64,000 bases of DNA, from assembly GCA_902778455.1 (NCBI GenBank), contig CACYXR010000011.1, positions 1-64,000 of the forward strand, given 5' to 3'. The position numbers and the translations under genes are program-made. The notes under the pieces are model-generated. The model saw only the letters and a program-made list of their open reading frames with translations. It did not search any database and had not been told where the DNA came from. Shown here in pieces: positions 7,521-15,525 of this stretch. How positions within the stretch are numbered: the stretch's first letter is position 1; each line of letters begins with the position of its first letter. The DNA is from an uncultured Selenomonadaceae bacterium. Lineage in GTDB: Bacteria; Bacillota; Negativicutes; Selenomonadales; Selenomonadaceae.

Positions 7521-7549
7521 ATCATACCATGAATGCAAAGCAAAATCAA
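7521..7549 (-). promoter_or_regulatory. Promoter of the RelB-like gene (TTGATT-N17-TATGAT)
   Basis: On the minus strand, -35 TTGATT at 7549-7544, spacer 17, -10 TATGAT at 7526-7521, about 24 bases before the ATG. Confidence 0.6.
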
Positions 7550-7577
7550 TCAAACGCTTTCATTTACTTTACGTATT

Positions 7578-7652
7578 GACCCTCCGTCGGACGGTTCACC
7601 GAGCTGGGCGCTGCTCGCGCCGGAACTGATTCTGGCGCGAAAAGCGGATTGA
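7578..7652 (+). pseudogene. 3' remnant of a duplicated symporter gene
   Basis: Read in frame to the TGA at 7650-7652 this gives 24 residues, DPPSDGSPSWALLAPELILA..., which align with the last residues of the symporter at 5660 (TPPVNPLF...AVLLAPGLIAAQKVE). The homology continues past the stop through the AGAAAAAG.AACAAAAAACGTGCGCTTGACG stretch into the terminator. The rest of this second copy is gone; the RelB-like gene occupies its place. Confidence 0.65.
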
Positions 7653-7684
7653 CCTTATCAACCTGTATATAGAAAAAGAAACAA

Positions 7685-7728
7685 AAAACGTGCGCTTGAC
7701 GTAAAAATACTGTCAGCGCACGTTTTCT
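7685..7728. terminator. Duplicated terminator, shared by vapC
   Basis: AAAACGTGCGCTTGAC / GTCAGCGCACGTTTT stem, a diverged copy of the hairpin at 7066-7112. It overlaps the last codons of vapC and has A-runs on its left side, so it can also end transcription on the minus strand. Confidence 0.7.
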
Positions 7729-8120
7729 TCAGCCCAATCTTCCACGCGCAAGCCGGGAATACGGCAAAATTCTTTCGTATTATGCGTTACGACAACTAGA
7801 TTCCTGGCGACGCCTTGTGCGCCTATCATCGCGTCATAGACCCCAATCGGAGTACCGCGGGATGCAAGCTCTGCCCGCAGCTTACCAAAATAAATAGCGT
7901 CCATTTCGTCAAACGGAATAATCTCGTAATTCGCAAGAAAAGCTTGAAAAATTTGTCTTGTACGCTCTCCCCAGCGACTCTTGGCCGCGCCATATTCCAG
8001 TTCGCCCACAGTAACGGAAGAAACAAAAATCGATTTCTGTTCTTCGAGAAGTCTTTGACCTAATGAAGGGAATGTCCCTTTCATTGCGTAGATGCAAATA
8101 TTTGTATCTATCAAAAACAT
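7713..8120 (-). CDS. vapC: VapC-type PIN-domain ribonuclease toxin
   Basis: 135 aa PIN domain. The acidic pocket residues are visible: Asp5 in LIDTNICIY, Glu in SSVTVGELEYG, and Asp in IGVYDAMIGAQ; the final THNTKEFCRIPGLRVEDW block is typical of VapC. Family members cleave tRNA or rRNA when released from VapB. The 5' end overlaps the vapB 3' end by 10 bases, so the two are translationally coupled. Confidence 0.9.
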   Translation of the reverse strand: MFLIDTNICIYAMKGTFPSLGQRLLEEQKSIFVSSVTVGELEYGAAKSRWGERTRQIFQAFLANYEIIPFDEMDAIYFGKLRAELASRGTPIGVYDAMIGAQGVARNLVVVTHNTKEFCRIPGLRVEDWAEENVR

Positions 8121-8356
8121 CCCATGGCCTCTCTTTCAGGCAGATCGGTCAGCATCGGCTGTTCTCTCTCGAATGGCGTGTCTTTATCCATTTGTCCAAG
8201 GCTCTGTTTTAACAAGGCTTGCGGATCGTCTACCGGAATCAGATAATAGCAGTTTCCGTATTTTTTGATAATGAACTCGGTTTGATCTGTCTGCATCTCT
8301 TTAGGTATGCGTATCGCTTGGCTGTTTCCGCTCTGAAAAACTTTTGCCTTCAACAT
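8111..8356 (-). CDS. vapB: VapB antitoxin (AbrB/SpoVT-fold DNA-binding)
   Basis: 81 aa. The N-terminus MLKAKVFQSGNSQAIRIPKEMQ is the swapped-hairpin AbrB-type DNA-binding domain of VapB proteins. The C-terminus (DKDTPFEREQPMLTDLPERE) is acidic and would block the VapC active site. It is the first gene of the vapBC operon and probably represses it through the palindrome at 8376-8396. Confidence 0.9.
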   Translation of the reverse strand: MLKAKVFQSGNSQAIRIPKEMQTDQTEFIIKKYGNCYYLIPVDDPQALLKQSLGQMDKDTPFEREQPMLTDLPEREAMGCF

Positions 8357-8375
8357 TTTGATCGCCTCACCCTCG

Positions 8376-8396
8376 GTATATACTTAAAGTATATAC
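8376..8396. promoter_or_regulatory. vapBC operator
   Basis: GTATATAC-TTAAA-GTATATAC: two self-complementary octamers 5 bases apart, about 20 bases before the vapB ATG and overlapping the likely -10 region. Binding of VapB or VapBC here for autoregulation is inferred from the family. Confidence 0.7.
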
Positions 8397-8419
8397 TTCA
8401 AAAAAGAATCTGTCAAATA

Positions 8420-8803
8420 TCATCGTGTGTAGACGTTTTTTGTTGTACTCGTTTTTTGCTTCCGTTCCCGTGCGCGTTGCTGGGCATACTCAAAGGAAAT
8501 TTGGTTTTGGATTCGCTCTTTGGCGTCCTCGGAAAGCGTCTGGTATTTCAACATTAAGCTTTCGGCGTCGGCGTTGAGTCCTTTTTGCTTCAAGCGCGCG
8601 TGATCCTCTGTGCAGCCGAGAATATAGTCCGTAGATACGCGAAGCGCGCTCGCAAGTACAACAAGTGTTTCAAAGTCCGGCTCGCGGATACTCGATTCGT
8701 ATTTTGCGAGAGCGTGATATTGAATGTTGGTTCGTTTTGCCAAGTTGTCTCTTGTCAATCCGATTCGTTCACGGGCAGAACGAATCCTTGCCCCAAAGTC
8801 CAA
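8420..8803 (-). CDS. Xre-family transcriptional regulator
   Basis: 127 aa. Residues about 5-62 form a Cro/CI-type helix-turn-helix (RIRSARERIGLTRDNLAKRTNIQYHALAKYE...), followed by LGCTEDH and a helical C-terminal tail rich in Lys/Arg/Gln. The TTG start is chosen because AAGGGGG lies about 9 bases upstream. It is divergent from the 9.0-19.5 kb operon. Two related inverted repeats (8888-8904 and 8969-8987) lie between them, so it is the likely repressor of that operon and perhaps of itself. Confidence 0.85.
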   Translation of the reverse strand: MDFGARIRSARERIGLTRDNLAKRTNIQYHALAKYESSIREPDFETLVVLASALRVSTDYILGCTEDHARLKQKGLNADAESLMLKYQTLSEDAKERIQNQISFEYAQQRARERKQKTSTTKNVYTR

Positions 8804-8881
8804 AAACGGTTCCCCCTTTCTCGAGATACATAAATACCGATAATGGCGACAACTAATTTTGGACGGAATGGCAAATAGAAA

Positions 8882-8910
8882 TTGACTTTAGACGATACGT
8901 CTAATATACT
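8882..8910 (+). promoter_or_regulatory. Operon promoter with an operator in its spacer
   Basis: -35 TTGACT (8882-8887), 17-base spacer, -10 TATACT (8905-8910). The whole spacer, TTAGACG-ATA-CGTCTAA, is a perfect inverted repeat. A repressor bound there would sit exactly where RNA polymerase binds. The promoter faces the ankyrin/zinc-ribbon operon. Confidence 0.75.
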
Positions 8911-8968
8911 ATTTTAATAGAGTGTAATAAATATCGTAGTTCATTTGATTCAGTTTTATTAAGAAGAT

Positions 8969-8987
8969 TTAGACATACCGTCTATTA
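8969..8987. promoter_or_regulatory. Second operator-like inverted repeat
   Basis: TTAGACATACCGTCTATTA shares the AGAC-N5-GTCT core with the repeat at 8888-8904. It lies about 60 bases downstream of the promoter in the 5' leader, consistent with a second binding site for the divergent Xre protein. Confidence 0.55.
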
Positions 8988-9048
8988 TTTACTAAATAGG
9001 TAACAGTGCTTCTTGCATGTCACAAACCATAAAGGAGGCTCTTTGTCA

Positions 9049-10455
9049 ATGAAAAACAATCATCGTAGGTTTTGTGCAGCAACGACGGTTGCTGCTGTTC
9101 TTTTTTCAGCGTCGCCTATCGCGACGCCGGTCGCCCACGCAGGGTGGGGAAGTATTATCGGCGGCGTAATTGGCGGCATACTGAACGGAGGCGGTAGCGG
9201 CGGGAGTAGCGACGGCGGAAACGGCGGTGGAGCGATGGGCGGATTGTCGAATCAACAGCACGCACATCCGCATCCGAACGACAACGAAAAACTGTTTATG
9301 TTGGCAGTGGAAAAGAACGACATTGGCACAGCTAGTGACATGCTAAATGCAGGTGTTGATATAAATGGCGTATATCCTGATGGATATACTGGACAAACCG
9401 CTCTGATTCTCGCTATAAGAAATCGCAATTATGATATGATGCAATTCTTATTAGAAAACGGAGCCAATGTAAACGGTTACTATTCGTATAAAAATCACTT
9501 CATCTCATATATGGAACGTATTACAGATGCACACGGAGAAATAGAGTTACTACAATTCTTTATAAATTGGGGTGCGGATGTTAATTGTGCCTCAGATCGT
9601 AAAGATGGCAGAAAGCGATACCCGATTGATAACAGCACTGAACGTCACGCATGGGATAATGAAGACAGTGTTATCACTCAATTTCTAATAGACCATGGTG
9701 CCTATACTGAAAATAAAGATTCTGATGGTCGTACTCCATTCCTCAGAGTTGTTGGCGGTCGCAAGATAAAACTGATGAATGTTTTGGCGGATGGTGGAGC
9801 CGATATCAACGCCAAAGATAATCGTGGTCAAAACGCCCTGCAAATTGCGCTTGATATGAATGACCTGCAACTCTATAAAGAGGTACAGGACATCATGAAT
9901 CGCGGTCAGCAGCCGTCCCAATATCAGCCATCCAAGCCGCAAACTCAACATCGCACTTCCGAAAACGGCGGCAACGTTTCCGGAGACGACGAGCTTGTAA
10001 CCTTCGAGAACAAATCGAATCAGAACACGCGGATTCAGGAGCTTAACAATTTTAATGACGTCGTCATCAAAGCGATGAGGGCAGAACGGAAAGCAGACGA
10101 AACTCTTGACCAGCATATGAAAGACCATTCCGGTACAATATCCATCGCCGAACGTTCCACGTTCGCAAAGGAATATGTCGACGCCGCGAAAAAAATCAAA
10201 GATTCTTTAGAACCACAGACACTTCTCGGCAATTTGAACCATCTTTCTTTCGACGAGAAAGAACTTTGCAGCGACTTATTGCAAGTCATGAACACTCGAT
10301 ACGATAAACTAATTACTTTGTATAGTCTCCTTGCATTGAATCGCGAATTAACTCCAGAAGAGCAACAGAAAGCAAAAGTCCTAATAGAAGAAACACAAAC
10401 CTTGCGACAAAGCGTAATTGATATTTCGGGACGTGTAGACAAATTACCCCGATAA
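9049..10455 (+). CDS. Secreted ankyrin-repeat protein 1
   Basis: 468 aa. A signal peptide (MKNNHRRF...VAHA, cleavage near residue 32) is followed by a Gly-rich linker (about 33-70) and about five ankyrin-type repeats (about 80-290). Repeat signatures visible include LFMLAVEKNDIGTASDMLNAGVDING, MQFLLENGANVNG and DSDGRTPFLRVV. A linker and a helical C-terminal domain of about 150 residues end the protein. ATG 9049 is chosen over an earlier ATG at 9013 because AAAGGAGG (9031-9038) precedes it and it starts a clean signal peptide. It is first in the operon and paralogous to the gene at 11229. Probably a periplasmic or surface scaffold for protein contacts; the partner is unknown. Confidence 0.8.
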   Translation: MKNNHRRFCAATTVAAVLFSASPIATPVAHAGWGSIIGGVIGGILNGGGSGGSSDGGNGGGAMGGLSNQQHAHPHPNDNEKLFMLAVEKNDIGTASDMLNAGVDINGVYPDGYTGQTALILAIRNRNYDMMQFLLENGANVNGYYSYKNHFISYMERITDAHGEIELLQFFINWGADVNCASDRKDGRKRYPIDNSTERHAWDNEDSVITQFLIDHGAYTENKDSDGRTPFLRVVGGRKIKLMNVLADGGADINAKDNRGQNALQIALDMNDLQLYKEVQDIMNRGQQPSQYQPSKPQTQHRTSENGGNVSGDDELVTFENKSNQNTRIQELNNFNDVVIKAMRAERKADETLDQHMKDHSGTISIAERSTFAKEYVDAAKKIKDSLEPQTLLGNLNHLSFDEKELCSDLLQVMNTRYDKLITLYSLLALNRELTPEEQQKAKVLIEETQTLRQSVIDISGRVDKLPR

Positions 10456-10486
10456 CAAATTCCAGCCATAGAAAGGTGACATAATC

Positions 10487-11191
10487 ATGGAGACGCTTGG
10501 AAATCTGATTTTCATTTTGCTAATTTTGGTAGGCGTTTTTGTCTTTTCTTACAACCGCCTACAGAAAAGTGCGCAGAATGTCAAGAAATGGCAATCGAAT
10601 ATTCTGGCGCTGCTTCAAAAGTATGCGGATTGCATCAACAAATTGCAGGAAATCGTGGCCAATTATGCCGCGCATGAAAAATTGGTTCATTTGACCATTT
10701 CCAGCAACCTCACGGAAATGGTCAAGTCCACAAACAATGCGATGATCAATATCCAGGCATTGGCGCAAAGTTATCCGGCCTTGCAGGCGAATCAGAATTA
10801 TCAATCGTTGATGTGGGAGGTCTCGAATATCCAAACCCAACTACAGCAGTGCCGTTTTACTTACAATGAAGCGGTTTCCGTTTACAATGGGCTGATTTCG
10901 ACCATCCCAGAGGTTCTTTACGCTAAATCGCTCAACTTCAACGAGGCTCCGTATTACAATCCGGAACAGGAAGCGGAATTGCAAACCTTTACGACGGATG
11001 ACGGCACTGCGCTGAAAGAGCTTTTGCATAAGGGCGCAAGCATGACGATGGACGCCGCGCAGAGCGCGAAAAACAGTCTGCAATCCGCTGTTCAGGGGCA
11101 GACGGAAAAGAACACGGACGGTCAGGAGAAAGCTGCGCAAAGGGCTGCGAATAGCGAACAAGCGCAGGGAGGAAACGCTGCGAAAAAGTAA
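10487..11191 (+). CDS. LemA-family protein
   Basis: 234 aa. One N-terminal membrane helix (residues 5-22, out-facing start), then a four-helix LemA-type bundle with the family pattern SYPALQANQNYQSLMWEVSNIQTQLQQCRFTYNEAVSVYNGLI (quoted only in part: YPALQANQNYQSL, RFTYNEAVSVYN). The C-terminal 60 residues are Gln/Ala/Lys-rich and probably disordered. LemA proteins are membrane-anchored with unclear roles in envelope stress or protease systems. It is 31 bases after the ankyrin gene, inside the same operon. Confidence 0.8.
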   Translation: METLGNLIFILLILVGVFVFSYNRLQKSAQNVKKWQSNILALLQKYADCINKLQEIVANYAAHEKLVHLTISSNLTEMVKSTNNAMINIQALAQSYPALQANQNYQSLMWEVSNIQTQLQQCRFTYNEAVSVYNGLISTIPEVLYAKSLNFNEAPYYNPEQEAELQTFTTDDGTALKELLHKGASMTMDAAQSAKNSLQSAVQGQTEKNTDGQEKAAQRAANSEQAQGGNAAKK

Positions 11192-11228
11192 TTTGTATTG
11201 ATTGATAATTTGCAGGGAGGACTCGCCA

Positions 11229-12185
11229 ATGAAAAAAAGGTTTCTTGTTGCGGTGGTTCTTGTGGCGGTTGTAGCTGCGGCCTTGCCTTTCGTGATTCCC
11301 GGCGTTCAAAATACGAGTATTGGCAATATACTGAATGGCGTAATGGGCGGAAGCAAAAACGAAGCGGCAAATACGGAATCGACCAGTGGGATGCCGGCCC
11401 CTTCGCCCGAAGCAAAAAAAGAGACAAACGAGGAAAAAAGCGGCAATACGCAAAGTGATCCCAAAGACATGCTTTCGAATCAAAGCCACGCACACAAAAA
11501 TCCGAACGCAAACGAGAAATTGTTTCTATTGGCTGTAAAAAGCAACGATATAGGCACAGCAGAGCAGATGCTGAAGGCCGGTGTAGACGTTAACGGGGTG
11601 TGGCCCGACGCTAACTCGTATTCAACCAGTGCAACTGCCTTTTCCGTCGCATTGCGCGGGAAAAATTTAGATATGATGCAATTCCTGTTGAAAAACGGGG
11701 CGGACGTCAATGGATACTATGATTACAACAATTATCGTTATTGCTATTTGGAACGCGCAACAAATTCCGAAAAGGATATTGAGATTGTCAAATTCTTGCT
11801 GAACAATGGGGCGGACGTCAATGGCTATACAAGCAGGAATGATGGAGTAAAAACCATGGCAATTGACAACTGTACCAGCAAGTCGTCGGAGCGTCATGCT
11901 GCCGTTGCACAGCTTCTGATAGAACAAGGGGCGTATCTTGAAAACAAAGATGAAGAAGGCTTTACACCGTTCCTTAGAGCAATCAACCAATATAGCAGTA
12001 CGATGATGCGTATCTTTGCCGCTGCCGGCGCCGACTTGAGTGCAAAGGACAAAAAAGGCCGGGATGGTCTCCAAATCGCTATTGACAATAAAGATCTCCA
12101 GCTATACAAAGACGTGCAGGAAGTCATGAACCAAGGGCAAAAGCCATCCAAGTATCGTCCTTCCGACGCGTCGCCGCAACGCTGA
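11229..12185 (+). CDS. Membrane-anchored or secreted ankyrin-repeat protein 2
   Basis: 318 aa. MKKRFLVAVVLVAVVAAALPF is a signal peptide or anchor; a Glu/Lys/Ser-rich linker (about 40-90) leads to about five ankyrin repeats. The opening SNQSHAHKNPNANEKLFLLAVKSNDIG closely follows the corresponding SNQQHAHPHPNDNEKLFMLAV of the protein at 9049, and the order of repeats is the same, so the two are paralogs. This copy lacks the C-terminal helical domain. The start follows AGGGAGGA by about 9 bases. Confidence 0.8.
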   Translation: MKKRFLVAVVLVAVVAAALPFVIPGVQNTSIGNILNGVMGGSKNEAANTESTSGMPAPSPEAKKETNEEKSGNTQSDPKDMLSNQSHAHKNPNANEKLFLLAVKSNDIGTAEQMLKAGVDVNGVWPDANSYSTSATAFSVALRGKNLDMMQFLLKNGADVNGYYDYNNYRYCYLERATNSEKDIEIVKFLLNNGADVNGYTSRNDGVKTMAIDNCTSKSSERHAAVAQLLIEQGAYLENKDEEGFTPFLRAINQYSSTMMRIFAAAGADLSAKDKKGRDGLQIAIDNKDLQLYKDVQEVMNQGQKPSKYRPSDASPQR

Positions 12186-12261
12186 TTTATTGCAATACCA
12201 TTGCTTCGGCAGTAACGAAAGATGGATTACAAAATATAACCAAGAAAGGCGGTAAACCATC

Positions 12262-13260
12262 ATGGAAAACGAGAATAATAAACTGATTTGCGCAAAATGC
12301 GGCGCAGAGTTGGAATCGGACGCAATGTTTTGCTCGGAATGCGGCGCGCCACGGATAAATAATGAGAACGGGTCACAGGACGGAGTTCCCCAAGAAGGAA
12401 TTGCAGATGTATCGCAACCTGAAGCCTCGAAAGAAGAAGCCGTGATAATCGAAGCCCCACAGGACGAATTACTGACAGAAGCATCTAAACCGGAAATGCT
12501 TGCTTCTGAAACGGATAAATCAAAAGAAAACACACCTGCCGATGAATTACCGGCAGTGGAACTGCAAAATGAAGAAATGACAAACGTTGAGCCACCTGCG
12601 GAAAACCCGATAACAGCGGAATCTCAAAAGGAAGAGGCTTCTATCGCGGAACCGTCAAAAAACGAAAAATCGCCAGACGAAGAAGCGCAAAACGAACCGT
12701 CGCAAACAGCACCGCCTGCGCCTGCGGTTTCATCACAACCTGCGCATAAATTTTGTCTCCACTGCGGCGCGACACTTCCGCCGGATGCGCTCTTCTGCTT
12801 ATCGTGCGGCACAAAGCAGGACAGCGCGGCGCAACCCCAAGTCGTTACTCCGCCTCACGCTATGGCTCTGCAAATGCACCAGCAACCGCAACAGCAAATT
12901 CCGCCACAGCCGCAGGGCTATCCGCAACAACCGTTCCAACCAGGGTATCCGAGGCAAGGTTATCCGCAACAGCCGATGCAACAAGGCTATCCACAGCAAC
13001 CGCAAATGATCATTGCACAAACACCAAAAAGTATGCCGCTGGCGCTCATTCTCACGTTCTTTTTCGGGCCCTTGGGGCTTTTATACGCAAGCGTTCGCGA
13101 TGGATTGATTTTGATCTGTATTTCCATCGCGGTCGCATTTCTGACTTTGGGCTTTGGATTGATTTTTGTTTGGATTGGCTCGATGGTATGGGCTTATATG
13201 GATGTGGAAAAATACAATCGGGCGCTACTGAGCGGACAGATACCACCACAGGATTTTTGA
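12262..13260 (+). CDS. Zinc-ribbon membrane protein A (two zinc ribbons)
   Basis: 332 aa. Two CxxC...CxxC zinc ribbons: residues about 10-29 (CAKCGAELESDAMFCSECG) and about 168-187 (CLHCGATLPPDALFCLSCG), separated by a Glu/Pro-rich acidic linker. A Gln/Pro-rich stretch of about 60 residues follows. At the C-terminus are two membrane segments (about 258-305) around FFFGPLGLLYASV, ending AYMDVEKYN. The two paired helices resemble those of the protein at 13294. Function is unknown; zinc ribbons of this type commonly sense or scaffold at the cytoplasmic face. Confidence 0.75.
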   Translation: MENENNKLICAKCGAELESDAMFCSECGAPRINNENGSQDGVPQEGIADVSQPEASKEEAVIIEAPQDELLTEASKPEMLASETDKSKENTPADELPAVELQNEEMTNVEPPAENPITAESQKEEASIAEPSKNEKSPDEEAQNEPSQTAPPAPAVSSQPAHKFCLHCGATLPPDALFCLSCGTKQDSAAQPQVVTPPHAMALQMHQQPQQQIPPQPQGYPQQPFQPGYPRQGYPQQPMQQGYPQQPQMIIAQTPKSMPLALILTFFFGPLGLLYASVRDGLILICISIAVAFLTLGFGLIFVWIGSMVWAYMDVEKYNRALLSGQIPPQDF

Positions 13261-13293
13261 GATTCATAGAAACATCAGGAGGCGGAAAATATC

Positions 13294-13836
13294 ATGGACC
13301 CTAATGAAACAAAAAACAATGTTTGTATCAAGTGCGGTGCGGAATTGGAGGCGGAATCGCTGTTTTGCTCAGTCTGCGGCGCGAAACAGGAACCACCGAA
13401 AGAGGGCGAAGACGTTGCGAATGTACCCGCTGTCGCCCCTATGGCAGTAGCAAGTGTGCAGCAACCGCAGGAAGCGCCTTCGCAACAGCAACAGTCCGCG
13501 CCGCAGCAACCGCATATTCCCCCGCAACCGCAAACGCAAGCGCAACCGCAGCCCCAAATGATTGTCGCGCAAGCTCCGAAAAATATGATACTGGCGTTGC
13601 TGCTCGCGGCGCTCTTCGGCCCGTTGGGGTTGTTCTATGCGACAATCCCCGGCGGATTGATTATGTTGTGCGTTTTTATTGTTCTCTTCGTTATTATCAC
13701 GATCTTTACATTGGGGTTTGGCTTCTTTTTGCCATTCTTTATCATTTCTCCCACTTGTGTATTATGGGCATATATGGCGACCGAAAAATACAACGAACGA
13801 TTGATGAACGGGCAATCGCCGGCGCAAAGATTATGA
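13294..13836 (+). CDS. Zinc-ribbon membrane protein B (one zinc ribbon)
   Basis: 180 aa. One N-terminal zinc ribbon (CIKCGAELEAESLFCSVCG, about 11-29), a Gln/Pro-rich linker, and two C-terminal membrane helices with LFGPLGLFYATIPGGLIM and AYMATEKYNERLMNGQ. The C-terminal half aligns well with the protein at 12262, so this is a shortened paralog. It starts 33 bases after that gene, with CAGGAGG upstream. Confidence 0.75.
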   Translation: MDPNETKNNVCIKCGAELEAESLFCSVCGAKQEPPKEGEDVANVPAVAPMAVASVQQPQEAPSQQQQSAPQQPHIPPQPQTQAQPQPQMIVAQAPKNMILALLLAALFGPLGLFYATIPGGLIMLCVFIVLFVIITIFTLGFGFFLPFFIISPTCVLWAYMATEKYNERLMNGQSPAQRL

Positions 13837-13863
13837 TCCCGGAATTGCGAAAGGAGTAGTCGC

Positions 13864-15501
13864 ATGGAAACCAACGAGAAAAGGGTCTGCCCTCAATGCG
13901 GGGAGGAACTGGAAGAAGACGCGCTCTTTTGTACTGAATGCGGCGCTTCGTTGACGAAGAAAGAGGAACAGTCGCAAGCGGAACCTCCGAAGGCGGAGCC
14001 GCCCATCGAAGAACCGCCTGCGGAGCATCAAAAAGAAGAACTGCCGAGCGCGGAATCTCCGAAGGAAGAAGCGCCGACGGAGATTCCGAATGAGAATATA
14101 CCCGTGGGGGAAGCGCCGAAAGAGGAGAACGCCGCGCAGGAAGAACCTTCACAAGCGACAGAGGCCACTGTGGAAAGCGCGTCGCCGACCATGAACGAAG
14201 AAAAAACGGCTGGCTCGGGACAGCCGGACGTTCCCGCTGCTCCCATCCCTGCGGCGAAGCCAGAGAGAAAATTTTGTTTCCGTTGTGGCGCGTCGATTGC
14301 AATGGAAGCTGTGTTTTGCAATAAATGCGGCGCTCCGCAGGGAGCGCAACAACAAATTCAGCAGCCCCAGTCGACGAAATCACAGCCGCAATTCGCTGCG
14401 ACGCAAATGGGGCAAGCGCCATTGCCAAACAGCATGAATATCGACACAGCGGCCTTGAAATCTTGGATCAACAATGGCGGTCTAGGTCATATCCTGCTGG
14501 TCGTTTCCGTAATCTTAGCAGGCTCTGTTTTCATGCCGTTTGCGAAAGGCGACGGTTCGGGAAGCCTGAAGCTGATGGACATTAGCGTCCTCCTTTCCGT
14601 CGCGGTCCTGCTCATTGCCGCAGGGAGCGCTTTCGCGTCCCTGCGTGGAAAATATGAAATTCCCGTTATTGCGGGGCATAGCCTGTTCATTGTTTATGTG
14701 TGCGGCGTATTCAAATACCAAAGCGCAATGAAATGGGGCGGTTTTCTCCTGATCCCCGTCATTATCGGCTTGATTGTCGTCGGACTGATGGCAGCCCTCC
14801 AGCGTGATGGGAAAACTTTTGATTCGCATCTTTTAGGTGAAAAGTGGAAACAAATCATGGTTCAGCCGGTGCAAATTCACACGCTGAAATTGCAAGGTAT
14901 CTTTGGCGTTGTGGTGCTCGCGGTCTTGATGATTTGCATGCCGATGATTGGCAGCGTCGGCGATGTGATTGGATTAGATAAGTTTGAAGGAAGCTGGTAT
15001 CACATCAAGACAGGCGAGACGCCGCGCTTTATCAAAATTAAAAAAGTGGATGATGGAAAATACGCTTTTGCGGATTGTGCCTTATTCATTGCCTATCATA
15101 AAGACAATGGTGGCTATTATTTTACAACGGGTGAGTACGGCGGGATATTCTCTGGACTTACGATTAAGGAGCACCATATCTTTGAGTACGCAAATGAAAA
15201 AAAGAATACGATAGTCAATAAAAAACTTGGGCGTAATCCTGATTCATGGGAAAAATATTATTTTGACACTGAGCATAATGCGTTGTTGGACAATACGGAC
15301 GAGCAATATCTGCCAATGCACGAAGGGGATGAAGCGTTAAAAATGGCGTATGACGCATTGATTGATGATCTGAAGAAACAGGAAAAAGGCAAATTAAAAG
15401 GCGGGTTGCCTCCATTTGAAGATTATAAAAATGCTACAAAGCGCATTTTGGATGAAAAGCTAAAAGAAGAGGAGCAATATTATAAGCGGGAAACGCGGTA
15501 A
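13864..15501 (+). CDS. Zinc-ribbon membrane protein C with an extracytoplasmic domain
   Basis: 545 aa. Two zinc ribbons (about 9-27, CPQCGEELEEDALFCTECG; about 138-157, CFRCGASIAMEAVFCNKCG) are joined by an acidic Pro/Glu-rich linker. Several hydrophobic helices (about 212-375) follow. The last 170 residues form a polar domain with Trp/Tyr-rich beta-like segments (EGSWYHIKTGETPRFIKI) and a charged helical tail. The ribbon module is shared with its neighbours; the C-terminal domain is not recognised. It starts 27 bases after the previous gene. Confidence 0.75.
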   Translation: METNEKRVCPQCGEELEEDALFCTECGASLTKKEEQSQAEPPKAEPPIEEPPAEHQKEELPSAESPKEEAPTEIPNENIPVGEAPKEENAAQEEPSQATEATVESASPTMNEEKTAGSGQPDVPAAPIPAAKPERKFCFRCGASIAMEAVFCNKCGAPQGAQQQIQQPQSTKSQPQFAATQMGQAPLPNSMNIDTAALKSWINNGGLGHILLVVSVILAGSVFMPFAKGDGSGSLKLMDISVLLSVAVLLIAAGSAFASLRGKYEIPVIAGHSLFIVYVCGVFKYQSAMKWGGFLLIPVIIGLIVVGLMAALQRDGKTFDSHLLGEKWKQIMVQPVQIHTLKLQGIFGVVVLAVLMICMPMIGSVGDVIGLDKFEGSWYHIKTGETPRFIKIKKVDDGKYAFADCALFIAYHKDNGGYYFTTGEYGGIFSGLTIKEHHIFEYANEKKNTIVNKKLGRNPDSWEKYYFDTEHNALLDNTDEQYLPMHEGDEALKMAYDALIDDLKKQEKGKLKGGLPPFEDYKNATKRILDEKLKEEEQYYKRETR

Positions 15502-15525
15502 TAAGATTGTCGGGAGGGGTTGGAT

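Noticed and set aside
7066-7728. Hairpin pair at 7066 and 7685 as a possible attachment site (att) of an integrated element
   Set aside because: The shared sequence continues into coding sequence of the symporter end and there is no integrase between; tandem duplication explains it better.
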